Source of the DNA: Isoetes taiwanensis | Taxonomy: Eukaryota; Streptophyta; Lycopodiopsida; Isoetales; Isoetaceae | DNA: 64,000 nucleotides | Direction of reading: 5' to 3' | NCBI GenBank assembly: GCA_021234155.1 | Contig: JAJEKV010000047.1 | Coordinates: forward strand, 179,894-243,893 | Part shown: piece by piece, positions 1 to 11,559 of the stretch | Position numbering within the stretch: the stretch's first letter is position 1 | How the letters are laid out: every line of letters starts with the position of its first letter | Notes under the pieces: generated by a model | The model's database searches: none | What the model was told of the DNA's origin: nothing | The model's input: the letters and a program-made list of their open reading frames with translations, nothing else | Program-made: the position numbers and the translations under genes

Positions 1-232
1 GTTTTCGTTTTGGTGTATCTAATTTGCCCCTAGGATGACATCGCTCACTTTCGGTGGTAATTAGATACGTCAAGCGTGAAACTTCAAAAGGGAGTAAACC
101 AAGAGCTTCAACCCTCTTGAATGGTTGTCGGTCACCGGGCTTTATATTCTCCATGGCAAACAATATAGACTTCTCGAAATTCTTGTTACCTCCTTCGGGT
201 TAATTGGATGTTAGTGATTGATGAGTTCAAAC
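1..232. other. Noncoding, nothing recognised
   Basis: I see no coding sequence, RNA gene or clear repeat in this short leading stretch. The hairpins starting at 233 lie immediately after it. Confidence 0.4.
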
Positions 233-344
233 ATCGAGACTTCCCAATCTTTCTTTCCCCTCCTCTTTGGGCAATGTAGCTTAGTTTACATGCTAAGTTC
301 CATTGTTCAAAGAGGGGTGAAAGCAAGGGTTGGGAAGTCTCGAT
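233..344. repeat. 112 bp foldback hairpin (miRNA-precursor-like)
   Basis: The left arm begins ATCGAGACTTCCCAATC and the right arm ends GGTTGGGAAGTCTCGAT. The two arms pair for about 50 bp with scattered mismatches around a loop of roughly ten bases. This could be a small foldback element, a young MIRNA locus or part of a larger inverted duplication. Neither strand has a credible protein. Confidence 0.75.
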
Positions 345-403
345 TGTACTGTGTGTACTCAGGTCTCTCTTCATCCGGCACGAGCGTAATCCTCTTGAAT
401 GGT

Positions 404-565
404 TGCCAAATCGCCATTTGGATGCCATACGGACCTATAATTTGTACCTCCATTCCTTTGGGTGGCACATGCCATACAAACCCATTTGGGTATTGAAAGC
501 ATGTGCCACCCGAGGAATAAAGAGTACGATTATAGGTCCGATAGCATTCAAAGCCCAATTTGGCA
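404..565. repeat. 162 bp foldback hairpin, second of a pair
   Basis: The left arm (TGCCAAAT... CGGACCTATAAT... GGTGGCACATGC) pairs with the right arm (GCATGTGCCACC... ATTATAGGTCCG... ATTTGGCA). The stem is about 75 bp, imperfect, with a short loop near 486-498. It lies 60 bp from the first hairpin but has an unrelated sequence, so the two are not simple duplicates. Long apparent reading frames crossing it are by-products of the palindrome. Confidence 0.75.
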
Positions 566-957
566 TACCCGGGTTATTCGGGACTTGGAGTGCACCGGTA
601 CCTTGTGAACCTTCGATGGATCAGATTCGTCCGGGCTGGTCGAGGGCATTTTGGCCCCATCGCGTGAGATTACTTCTCATCAGCAAGATTACGGGCATGC
701 GAAGAGAGGCAAGCAACAACGGAGGTCGAGGCGGGTCTGATCCAACGAAGGTTTTCGTGAACCGCTTGCGGTTACACATGAAAAAAAAACATAGAAAGAA
801 ACATAGAAAGAACTATCATACATTAACGAAACATTTGTGACAAAAAATTATAACCAAAAACTTCTTTTTTATTAATAGTGCCAGGGACGGTTACAATAGT
901 ATGAAAATCCTCAAGACCAATTACAACAGACTGAAGATACTCATCACATCATTTTTC
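566..957. other. Noncoding, A-rich
   Basis: An open frame continues from the hairpin to about 840, but its sequence resembles no family I know and it ends in a lysine-rich run coded by an A-rich tract. I see no reliable gene here. Confidence 0.35.
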
Positions 958-3485
958 TAGGCAGCGCCTTCTTCATCAGTTTCATCATTTGCAGTTCCAT
1001 CCTCTTCTTGCTGGGGACCTAGGTTCAACCTCCGATGACCCTTTCCTTTAGTGAAACGTCCTCGAGACGTGTTTTTCCTAGCCCGTTCTCTGTTTGTCAA
1101 GGTAAAGCGCAAAGGTGAGTCCGTTGGATCACGTAAGCCGATCCGTCATCAAGCGCATTGCTCGAACACGGGCCTTTTCGTATCGAGACTCCTCGGTATC
1201 CTCGGCCGGGCTGACGGTCCGTCTAAGAATATGGCTTGGTCTATATCATCTGCCGTCATCAGCGAAGTGGAGTGCGTTGAATGTCTTCATCAACATGGCT
1301 TGCGGCATTTATTGCAAGCATCTCGTCCTCACCGTCTTGAAGTTTGTCCTCTTCCCGCCCGGAATGCATCCATGAAAGGAAAGCGTAGCTTATCGATTGC
1401 GGATGTACCTTGTTTATGATTCAATAGCCGCCGGTTTGAAGTTGTATACAAGTTTATGCGCCTTCTTATGTAGCAAGCGGTGCGGGTGACACTTGTGTAT
1501 GTACTTATAGGCACTCAATTCCTCTCACTTGCACTATTGGAAGATACCAAAGAGAGGATAGTCATTGCAATTGCCCTGCAAGGTATCGGTAACTTGCCCA
1601 TGGGCTTGCCACCATGCATATGATTCCATATTTGGTTCCTTCTTATGACTCTCAGTCGTCATTGAAGCTCTTCATCGCCCACCTTCCACTCGGGTTCGTA
1701 TTAGGTTAACTTTCGGCAATGAAAAGCTTGTAGTCGAAGCTGTTGGGATAGAACATTTTTGCAACCTTCTTCAACGAGCCCATCACTTCTTTATCTGTAT
1801 GCTGGTCCATATCGTGGTTGTGTGGGTCTAAGGCATGCGCGGCGCCATGAAGATCATTGTATGACTTCTTCCATCGTTCATTGAAGTCTACGAGTAGTCT
1901 TTGCGCTTAGCATTGTCAAATGGCGCATTGGGACCATCGCGTTCTAGGAAGGATTGAATGGGTGCCAACACCTCCAGACCTTTCCGGTGCTTGCCTTGAA
2001 GAATCAAGGGTTTTGATGGCATGACAAACGGGTTGCATGCACCTCACAACATTTTTACACCTTTCCAAAATGTCTCCGCCCAAGCATTTCGAAGGCGGCG
2101 ACTTGTTGTCGGTGTTTGGCGGCATTTTTCCCTTTCGCCTTCTTTCTCAATCAAAAACTCGTATGATTAAAGGTTGAGATAATCCAATCGCGACACTTCA
2201 GCACTCTTTCAAGACAGATATAATTGGAACCAAACCGAAGTTTGCCTGTGATTCATGAGTGCTAGGCTCTTCCGACGCAATGACTTGTAAATGGCATAAA
2301 TTGCCCGGCTTCTTTGTGATGAATTTTACAAGCCGGCGCTTTGAATGGGATCTTTGAACCACGTGCCGTGAGAACCGGTCCTTCCGGCAATAGGTTCGAG
2401 CAATGGCATTGGCAACTAGTAGCATGCAACCACGAAATCCGGACTCGATAATTGACCCGCTAGCTTGCAATTAGGACGCGTTATCCATTACAACTTGAAA
2501 TATTCTCTTGGTCCAAAACTCTCTATCACGGCCTTTGTTTTTGAAAAATCCAATCTCGGTCACTTGGTGGAGTTTTGGTTTCTCACGGTTTTCAAAATAC
2601 TTCACCCCCGGATACGATCATGAAATTAATAAGATGGTCCTTGTTTACATTGCTCAACCATCGGTCACTAATGAAGGCGCCGCTTGGTCACACGACACAA
2701 CTTCATCTCCACCCTCTCAACCATTTTTCCATGTATTTCATCAACCATTTTATTGTTGGCATGCTTGTATGAAGGCGGTCTAAAAGCCGATCCTGCTTTG
2801 GCAACTTCTTGGAAGGCTTCTTTCATTGCTTTATGCTCCAGAATATGTGGAGACGACCCAAAGATATAAAATGCCTCTACAACCTTGATTGTGTCTTCTT
2901 CAATTGCTCGATGTTAAGCAATGATCAACCCTCTGTTGCCAAATACATCTTTCCACTATTTCAATCGTCTCTATCATTCTCTCGTTCTCCCGTGCTTACA
3001 CCTATTGACCCTAGTCCGCCCTCGATCGGTATCTTTGTCCCAGCAGGGGTGGTATAGTTATCTTAAATGCCTTACGCGCCCTACGCTCTTGAGTATTCGT
3101 GACTTCGTCTTTTCTCATATTATTCTTCGTTTTTCGTGATCCCATCCGGTCGAGACAATCTCGATGGCATCCTTTCGCAAGTCGGCCAGATGCGTACAAG
3201 TTTGACACCGACGCCGTCGTTCACGTAAGATGTGAGCTCAATTCTTGTTGCGTAACCATTTACCGATGTGTATCCACAAAACACACATTCCCACTCATTT
3301 GCGCCAAACTCTTTCACAAACTCCCATTCGGGCCTCTTTTTCCGACCCGCAACTCGAAGCAGCGACCATGTGCACGAGTTGCGGTCCCGCGGGTACCAAG
3401 CACGGCACACGCTAGCCCTCGCACCTCTAGAGGTAGATGCATGACCGCCGCACCTCCGAGGTAGATGCATGACGGTAGCCACCAT
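958..3485 (-). pseudogene. Decayed hAT-superfamily transposase (BED, DUF659-like, hAT C-terminal)
   Basis: Coding fragments lie in the right order on the minus strand but in different frames. Near 3182-3332 a segment with WECVFCGYTS and a following GVGVK motif resembles a BED zinc finger. Near 2480-2760 fragments reading SNVNKDHLINFMIVSGG and then KRIFQVVMDNAS match the DUF659 core of hAT transposases. At 2200-2470 a segment resembles the region before the dimerisation domain. At about 1430-1540 SAYKYIHKCHPHRLLHKKA and LVYNFKP resemble the C-terminal hAT dimerisation motif. A basic then acidic tail ends at a stop at 958-960 (TDEEGAA). Many frameshifts and stops make it inactive. The superfamily call comes from motif order. 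I found no terminal inverted repeats or 8 bp target duplication. Confidence 0.65.
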
Positions 3486-3840
3486 TGCTTTCGGACCGGT
3501 GACAATGTCTCTTAATCGACTCCTTGATTACACGAACTAAAAGGAAGGCGATATATATGCAAAGGAGCAAGCTCACAATGCATATGTTACGCCGACGTCC
3601 GCGGCGAAAGAATCAAGGGGGTTGGACGGACCCTATAGGATATTCTATGGAAGCGGATGCCAACCCAAGGCGGAAACCACCGGGACGGAGTAAACTCACG
3701 TTCGGTATCCAACGTCGCGCTTCAAAAAACGACACCTCAAAGGCAAACCGTTTCCCAAGGAGTATTTTGACTCAACCTGGCGGCCAACGTTCGAGGTGAA
3801 TTCTAGGGCTAATCACGTTTTTTTTATATATACTATTAAC
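3486..3840. other. Noncoding, small local repeats
   Basis: Just before this stretch, at about 3424-3475, the motif GAGGTAGATGCATGAC occurs twice 34 bp apart. An open frame at 3524-3799 is basic and resembles nothing I recognise. I treat the interval as noncoding. Confidence 0.3.
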
Positions 3841-3940
3841 GATTGCCACAAAACAAGGCCAAACATTGGCGCAAATATTTTTTGCTTAGTAACGGGCAAA
3901 AACGGCTAGAAAAATTTTCGCGTGTTGAAAAGCAACAAAA

Positions 3941-4170
3941 CAGCGTCGCTGAAAATATTTCGGCGACGCTGAAGATTAAGTTCAGCGTCTGTGAAAGTTC
4001 AAATTATTTCGCGTCTGCGAAAAACTCTTAATCGCTGACGAAAAAAAAATTCGCCAGCGTCTGTTTTGTTTTTTGCGTCTGCGAAAAAAAATTGGTTTCA
4101 GACGCTGAACTCGAATCAGCAGACGGCGAAAATATTTTCAGCGTCTGTGTTTTTTTGTTGCTTCGGCAGA
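3941..4170. repeat. Cluster of CAGCGTCTG / GACGCTGAA inverted motifs
   Basis: Short forms of CAGCGTC(T/G)G and its complement recur at least eight times on both strands, separated by A/T runs. A clear mini-palindrome (CAGCGTCGC ... GCGACGCTG) spans 3941-3971. The block looks like a decayed foldback element. There is no credible coding sequence. Confidence 0.55.
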
Positions 4171-4559
4171 CGAAAATTTTTCTTCGACGGAATTGTTTTT
4201 CGCCCGTATTTTTTATGTTTTTATCACGGCAAATTTGTGTCAGTATCATTCAATTCATCGTATTCCGTATAAAGCGTCTGGGCCAGTATTGAACCTATCC
4301 CTGCTACTTAGCATTGCAAAAGCTAGCAACAAAGGCATAAAATTGCTTAATTCATCAACAAGGACAAACGTATTGCCATCATCTTAAAATGCTCCCTTAA
4401 ATTTTTAAGCCATTTGCCAGTTCATTGCCTCTCGCGCTATGAATTGGCTCTTCTTGTCTGAACCATGATCAGCAGTATCATCTATTGTGCCTAAATTACA
4501 AGCTGTAGCATATTAGTAGATAATGAAGAGAAAATAATGAAATATAAGTAAATTCGAGT

Positions 4560-4841
4560 CTACCAGTGAAGGAAATGCAGTCCGACTGGAAGCAAAACTG
4601 TCGCGATTGAATAGACATAAAGCATCACATGCAGAACATACCATGAGCGAAACAAACATGGAAGGCTCTCCACATCAACCCAACCATAACGTGAAAACAT
4701 GCATAATGCTCGAGCTACAATAAGTCGTAATTGAAGATCCTTCACAAGCAGTATCTTCACAAAATCTTTTGCACCAGGACTGATTGTTGGCCGTAGTTTC
4801 TCATAGAATCTGGCTTTTTCTTCAAAACTTGCAGAGGCCAT
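4560..4841 (-). pseudogene. CDPK-related protein kinase exon fragment
   Basis: The minus-strand reading contains ISPGAKDFVKILLVKDLQLRL followed by VARAL. This matches the start of the kinase C-lobe helix in CDPK and CDPK-related kinases (consensus SPEAKDFVxxLLxKDxxxRLTAAQAL). The expected HPW after AL is absent and the frame becomes hydrophobic, unrelated sequence. No ATP-binding or catalytic loop exon was found nearby, so this is an isolated fragment or a badly eroded gene. The residues that remain cannot distinguish CDPK from CRK. Confidence 0.5.
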
Positions 4842-5007
4842 TTTACATCCTTAAACCAGTATAATAGCAAGAATGTGACTTTAAATATGCTGCAGAAACA
4901 TTGCCTCCACCTCATTGTTAAAAAATGCCAGCTTCAGTCTTATCCCAAAAGGGTCTTTTGCCACATAGTAGAACGTATGTTATAACCCCTATCCTGCATA
5001 TATTAGA

Positions 5008-5293
5008 CTCAGGTCCTAACTTCATCTTCAGTATTTTGAGGGCAACAATCTGGTCCTGACTTCCTCTTCAATACTTCTGGGGCAACATAATATGCACTCT
5101 ACAATATCACGGAAGTGTTTGCCTGCAAGTTAGCCCATGCACCTGTGCATACATTAGACTTAGGTCGACTTTCGTCTTCGGTATTTAGGGGGGCAACGGT
5201 CCCGTCCCGACTTCCTCTTCAGTACTTCTGGGGCAACATAATATGCACTCTTACAATATCACGGAAGCGTTTGCCTGCAAGTTAGCCCATGCA
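5008..5293. repeat. Tandem duplication, ~150 bp unit
   Basis: Two adjacent copies share TACTTCTGGGGCAACATAAT, then ATGCACTC, then ACAATATCACGGAAG and GCCTGCAAGTTAGCCCATG. The first copy runs about 5008-5143 and the second about 5160-5293. They differ by scattered substitutions, so the duplication is not brand-new. No coding function is seen. Confidence 0.7.
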
Positions 5294-7149
5294 CTTGAAC
5301 TAGGGTATCTTTAGGTTGCTCAATGCTGAAAAATAATTTGAAGGAATCATTGCATACCTGGTCTGACCAAGCCTTTAACCATTGAGTCCAAGCTCGGTGA
5401 TTTAAATAAGTTCTGGAAGGCAATAAGATGTTATAAGAAAATTGGGATAAGCTTTTCTCCAAGGAAAATATGTACTTCAGGCTTTAGCATACCAAGGGCT
5501 TCAATCCAGTTTTGTAAGACATGGTTTTTGTTTACACGTTTTCTTTCAAGGGTTGGATATTGATCAACAGATTAGGAGACATATAAAAGTATACAATGAA
5601 GTAAGAAACAAGATACCGCAATGTGATGAATTGCAAATCCATTGATCTACATTAAAAAGCTTCCTACAATTCTGTATGAACCTATATATACAAAATAATA
5701 ATTGCCAACACAAAGCACTTTCCTCATTCTAAAAATCTAGAGAACAATGTTTATAATATATCTAGCAACAAAAACACACAAACATGTGCCTAAATCTCAA
5801 CTATGATATTCAATAGCTTATCATTTACAAGTTCCTTACGTATAAGTGATTCCTTATGTTTTATTTTTTCCATTAAACCATTGGATTAGTAATTAAAAAT
5901 TCCATTAAACTATTGAAGAATACCAAATATGAAGGGCACAATACAGTGCATTGAAAAATACAAAGCAAGAGCTATGGACTATATTCACATTGCAAATGAA
6001 AGGTGACATGAAAAGTGCACGTCTTATGGTGCACACAAAAATAACGGAGCAACACAAACAACAGAAAACCATCTTATAACTCTCTTCACGACAGGAGGCT
6101 TCTTCCTCTGTTTTCCAGGCCCTCTATCTTCAAACACCTATGTAGGTTGCACAAATTGCCATGGCTACTCACATTCAATCATCCAAGGTGCATATGACTT
6201 GGAGATAGACATGCACACTTTTATGAGGCGATGCTCTTACATAGGAATAGAATTTGAAAATATGAAACTCAAGGTAGATTTGTAAACTATCATAAAACGG
6301 ATCTCCAACATGATTGTTCAGGAGGCAGTCAGTCACCTCTCTTGTATTTTTATCATTTCATTATATTTTCACGGCAGCGTTTGTTAAAGATGAAATTCCA
6401 ATAATAAATTCACAAAATTTCATGTAACATTAAGTCTATTACAAAGATTTGATTTCTTTGTTTTATGCTCGCTGATTGACATGCATTTTAATTTTGCTCC
6501 CAAAAAATTGTTATAGACCTAATTATATTAAATTGAATTGGAAAAAAAAAAAAAAAAAGGGCAGGGAGGAAAAAAATTGGTTCTTGGAGCCATCAAGGCA
6601 ATTTACTATTGACACAATTGCCAGTTTCCGAAAATAGGGGATAAAGATGTCTTGAGAATGTAGGAGAATCTACATAAAATGTTGGGGAATCTATAAGAAT
6701 CTTGGGAGAATCTAGAGGAATCTAAGTGAATCAAGCATAGTTTCATTATATTTAGACTTAGCGTACTTCCATGTGTATCCCAAATAACCACGACCTCTAA
6801 AGAGAGTGTATTGTGCAGAATAAGATAAAGTAAAACAACTTTAAGACTAAAATTGTATATAATTTCATTCATCAAACAATTTTCAAAGTTCTCGGGTGGC
6901 AATTAAAAGTAAAACTAAACTTTCTGACAATTGTAAAGTTTGAAATATTTAACTACATGTTATTTGACTGCAATTCCTCATAAGCCAGGCCACTTTTCTA
7001 GGCTTCTTTGGTATTGATGCTATTTTTCTGCATATAGCTATGCAAATGCTGGTATCCTAAGATTACAAGAATGAGAATGAGAATGAGAATGATTTTTTAT
7101 CGTCCACTGAGGCCAATCGGCCTATGGGACCCATAAGGAGCGCAGCAAA
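5294..7149. other. AT-rich intergenic DNA
   Basis: No gene recognised. An A-run lies at about 6541-6558. At 6640-6735 there is a short stretch of the degenerate GAATCT repeat that forms a large block at 22.1-23.0 kb. A GAGAAT run (about 7070-7092) precedes the foldback at 7150. Confidence 0.5.
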
Positions 7150-7220
7150 CTTATTACTGTCCGGGTTAAAAAACCCCCGCCCCGAAGGGTTTTCGAGGGA
7201 AAAACCGTGGCAGTAATAAG
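7150..7220. repeat. ~70 bp foldback element, copy 1
   Basis: The ends CTTATTACTG and CAGTAATAAG are perfect inverted repeats. The interior carries GGGTTAAAAAACCCCCGCCC and GAAGGGTTTTCGAGGGAAAA. The same architecture recurs at 8401-8463, so it is a mobile or repeatedly copied miniature element. Confidence 0.65.
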
Positions 7221-8400
7221 AATGCTGTCAAACTGTACGAGTATACATCAATGTTTAATGCAAGTGTGAAATTGGGAGACTGCCCTATTTAAGACTACCT
7301 TCACCTCAATAATGTCAAATTTAATGTTATATGTTTATATGCATAAACGATTTAATTTAGTAAGAAAAAATTGAGTAATCAAAATAATCAATGGCTTAGA
7401 TCACTAAAGCCTTATCGAATCCTAACTGGCGAAAGGAAGCTCACATCTGCGACTATGGCAACGTATAGCTATGGCTAACACCTTCGAGCTCTTAACGGCT
7501 ATGGCTTCGAGCTAACAGGTAGCTCATAACTTCGAGCTATGAGGCAAAGAATGATCCAAGGATCCATGCTACTCTTGAGGTTTTATTTAGCAAAATGCCA
7601 AGCAAAAATAAAAGTATGGGATTCATTTAAAATAAAGAAGAATATATCAATGAATAAGGTAAGCCAATAGCCATGTTGAAGGGAAAAACATAGAAGTTAG
7701 GAGAGCCCCAAATTGAGAATCCCCTTCTTGTGACAATCCATAACAATAGAAGTTTAGGAGAGCCCCAAAGTAGGTATCCCTTCCAGTGAAAAACAAGGAA
7801 CATGCATGCAAAGAACCAAGGAATTGAAAGTCCAAGCATGCAAAGAAAAGAAATTATAGAATAGGAATATAAGCTTCAGGAGGAGCACATGAGGGGGAGG
7901 GGGAGAAGGAGGAAGAGGAGTGGATTATGGGACAAGTGGCAGGCCCAAAATGAAATGTTCAAGACATATTTAGTGGGCCCATAATGTGTCACCCATCTTT
8001 CCAAGGCCATTTAAAATCCAGAATAAAGTTGCCACGTGGGCCTTTCACATGGTTGTTGAAATTCAAATTCAAAATTTTCCCCTCAACTCAATATTGCCAA
8101 GCGCCTTCTATCCCATTCCATATTCCAACTAATTTGTCACCCGTCATTGCTACTCTGGAGGACCTTTGCCTATCATTTTATCTCGATATCTTATTCTAGA
8201 ATGGGGCTCGCATGAAAACGACAAAAACCTCCCAGATAGGCTTCTCATTCATCTCAGTAGATTTTCTACAATGGTGGATAGTGGGTAGCCACACACATGC
8301 AAACTACCCACGAAAAAAATAAAGGGAATGTCCAATTATACAACTTGGACCCCATGAAATACAATGCTAATAGATGTTTGGTTTGTGTACCTGCCGAAAA
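7221..8400. other. Intergenic DNA with short local repeats
   Basis: At 7440-7545 the words CTATGGC and TTCGAGCT recur several times. At 7690-7785 a ~55 bp segment containing GGAGAGCCCCAAA is present twice. The open frames here come from those repeats and resemble no protein family. Confidence 0.4.
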
Positions 8401-8463
8401 CTTATCACTGGGATTAAAAAACCCCGCCCTTTCGGGTTTTCGAGGAAAAACCCTAGTGATAAG
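8401..8463. repeat. ~63 bp foldback element, copy 2
   Basis: The ends CTTATCACTGGG and CCCTAGTGATAAG pair. The interior is shared with the copy at 7150 (TTAAAAAACCCCGCCC ... GGGTTTTCGAGG). The terminal bases differ between copies in a compensated way, so pairing is kept. Confidence 0.65.
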
Positions 8464-8736
8464 CCTTCGACAAGGGGCTTGGACAAATGTAAGGCTGAGA
8501 ATTCGCTCCCAAAACCCACGAATGGAGAAGTCGAAGCTGCTGCTGCTTGCCAACCTGTACCTGCACATCACCAACACTAGAACATATGTGACAAAACAAA
8601 CCTCCCAAAGTGGAGGGGCTGATCACGCGTGGCACACAACAACAAAACAAAAACCTCTTCAAATAGACGGGTTGGTCACGCGTGCCAGGCGATAAATATA
8701 TTAAACAATTAAGGGGGGAGAGGAAGGGTGGGTTTC

Positions 8737-9273
8737 AAAGAATAGAGAATAAGGTACTGCTGAGAGAGAAGAGGAAGCGCCGATGAGACATTGATAAAGA
8801 ACCTCGCCTAATATAGCGATCTCCCAACCAGAGAAGGCATGCACCGCATGCATGCTCGCCCCCTCCAGAATTTCGATCTGAGGGCTCGGATCGATGGGAT
8901 TCTAGAATGGGGCTCGCATGAAAACGACAAAAACCTCCTGAATAGAAGAGAACTTCCTTAACAAACGGGATCGAGGACGAAAGTCAAAGGATTATGGCTA
9001 AAGAAGAGGAAAGGCCGAGAAAGGACATGCCACAGCATGAAAGAAATGCCAAATTGGTCAATCCAAGCAGGGAGAAGCTCCTCCCCTGCATGGTTTTAAA
9101 GAATAAAGAGTAAGGTACTGCGGAGAGAGAAGAGGAAGCGCCGATGAGACGTTGATGAAGAACCTCGCCTAATATAGCGATCTCCCAACCAGAGAAGGCA
9201 TGCACCGCATGCAACGCATGCATACTCGCCCCCTCTAGAATTTCGATCCGAGGGCTCGGATCAATGGGATCCT
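8737..9273. repeat. ~360 bp tandem duplication
   Basis: A segment of about 175 bp (GGTACTGC ... GAGAAGAGGAAGCGCCGATG ... CTCCCAACCAGAGAAGGCAT ... GAGGGCTCGGATC) occurs at 8737-8912 and again at 9097-9273. The 3-prime flank of the first copy (TTCTAGAATGGGGCTCGCAT) also occurs at about 8200-8232, so the duplication history includes a third partial piece. No protein is supported. Confidence 0.8.
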
Positions 9274-10423
9274 ATATTTGAACTTGACCTCTTCCAGCTC
9301 TCTCAATGTTCTTTGCACTGAGGCCCATCTCTCTCAAGGTCCTTGGGCGTACCGGGTTGGTTCTTGGCGTCGAGGGTAGCTGTCTCAGGTTCTTGGGCAC
9401 AGAGGAGCAGGTGATCACTTTGGATCCAGCGGATATTATGCAAGACTATTTGGATATTAATCACAAGAGGACATTTGTATGCCATTGCAACTAGAATGTT
9501 TGTCACAGGAGTGTTGCAGGATGCATTGACGCACTGATGCCAAGGGGATGAGACACACCTTAGATTTCAAGATGAGGTAGGAGCCTTTATTGTTGAAATT
9601 ATATAGATGGTAGGATTTCAATAAAAAAAAAATTGCTAGCAAGTCGTATTTAATTAAAGTGGGACTCATTCCATTCCCATTTTTTTCGGAACTCTGTTAA
9701 TTTACACAAAAAGAAGCACCCCGACCCAAAAACTGGCCATAATTGGAATTTTTGTCTATTAGTGTGCATCCAAGCTTTTCTTCCAGTTTTCTTGGATAGC
9801 GTGTCGAGAACAAGAACAATGCAACGCAAACATGCATTAGACCTATCAAGTTCTAATTGAAAAAGATTCTTAGTTGAACATTTTGGCTCTATTTTCTTAG
9901 GTGGGTAGACAATAGATCACAAATTCCAACAAAAATTATGCAAATCGTTTACTTAATCACCCAAAAATACTAGTTTTGAGATACCTTATATTTATAAATG
10001 GGCTCATTACAATATATATTACAGTGGGTGAAGAGACCATAGTGGTCGTATGGGCACAATCATTACACCCTCTTCACACATGAACCACCTAGTGCAAAGG
10101 GCGTGGAGCTCTCTCCCTAGTCACCTGGAGCAACTTTACGCACGATAGAAATTTGTATGAGTTCCTTTATGGCCCACGTGCTTGTATGTCCAACTGATGT
10201 CACCACCCTCTTCTCGGCACCTTTCTTTAATGAACTGATCTTTTCATTGCTCCCAAGCATGTACTATTTGGTCGAGATAAGGACTGCAAGAGACAAAGTC
10301 AAATTAGTCAAGTGATGCTACATGCAAAAAATAAAATAAAAACAGTTCTTAGGGCCATTTTTGGAAAATACTGAGGCATGAGAAAGGCAAAACTGAGGGA
10401 AAAACGCAGTTTTAGGGGTGAAG

Positions 10424-10760
10424 GCCTTTTCGACTCGCGAGTCGAGAAAGGCAACTCAAAGCTTAAAAATGCAAGTTTTAGGGTTGGGAAGCCAAGGAAG
10501 TGAGAAAGGCCAAAGTTTAAAAAACGCAGTTTTATGGGTCGAAGGCCTTTCTCGACTGCGAAGTCGAGAAAGGCGGCTCAAAGTTTAAACGCAGTTTTAT
10601 GGGTCGAAGGCCTTTCTCGACTTCTAAAACCCGTGTTTTTCGCTTGAGTCGCCTTTCGACTTCGAAGTCGAGAAAGGCATTCGCAATTCCCCTAAAACCT
10701 GCGTTTAACTTTGAAGCGCCTTTCTCATTCGCAAGTCGAAAAAGGCAACTCGAGTAAAAA
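10424..10760. repeat. Palindromic CTCGACTCGCGAGTCGAG array, left arm
   Basis: About six copies of a palindrome built on GCCTTTCTCGACT / AGTCGAGAAAGGC are separated by ~45 bp containing AAACGCAGTTTTA. It is the mirror of the array at 16301-16773. The copies here are more eroded. Confidence 0.75.
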
Positions 10761-11559
10761 GGGCAATTTCAAAGCTCGTAGTCCGAGAAGGTCTAAAATG
10801 AATAACCTTCAAACATCCTATGTATTTTTTATGAAAACATACCCTCCCCATAAATTTCCTCGTATTTTCCATAAAAAATAGACCCTCCCATGTATTATCT
10901 AATGGACACATATCCAATTGACCCTCCCCCAGATTATCTAATGGACACATATCCAATTGACCCTCCCCCTTTCTAATGGACCATATCATATATCTATATG
11001 AAGAGGGGACCATTGGGCTCATATTTAGCTATGTAAAGAGTAATGCCTATTAGCTATGTAAAGAGTAATGCCTATTTAGCTACGAGAGCCTATTAGACCT
11101 ATGCATTAAATCTATTAATAAGCATTAGACCTATATATTAATATGTACTTGTCCCCATTTTGTGTCTTGAACCTTCAAAATGGGTTAAAAAAGGTGTAAA
11201 TTATATCATGATCTTCACAAAGTTAAATTTTTACCTAAGGTCAACATAAGGTCTAAAGTATGATTATACAAGCACACATATAAACACAACCATGCTATCA
11301 ATTTGCGACAAAAATTCAAATATTTACATGGGCGACACTAATAAAATTATAGCCCAATTAATGGTATGTTTATAATATATTAATGTAACCACTAATATAA
11401 TATATTAATGTAACGTACACTCTATTATTATTCTGCTTTTTTCTCTTAATATTTGGCTTTTTTTTTCTCCCACCTCTTAAGTTAGAAATTTGAAATTAAA
11501 AACAGGGGGAGATTTTCGAAATTTGAAATTAAAAAGGGGGGGAGATTTGGTACATTCCT

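Noticed and set aside
403-840. 145-residue protein
   Set aside because: The first third is the second hairpin, the rest has no motif and ends in an A-rich run.
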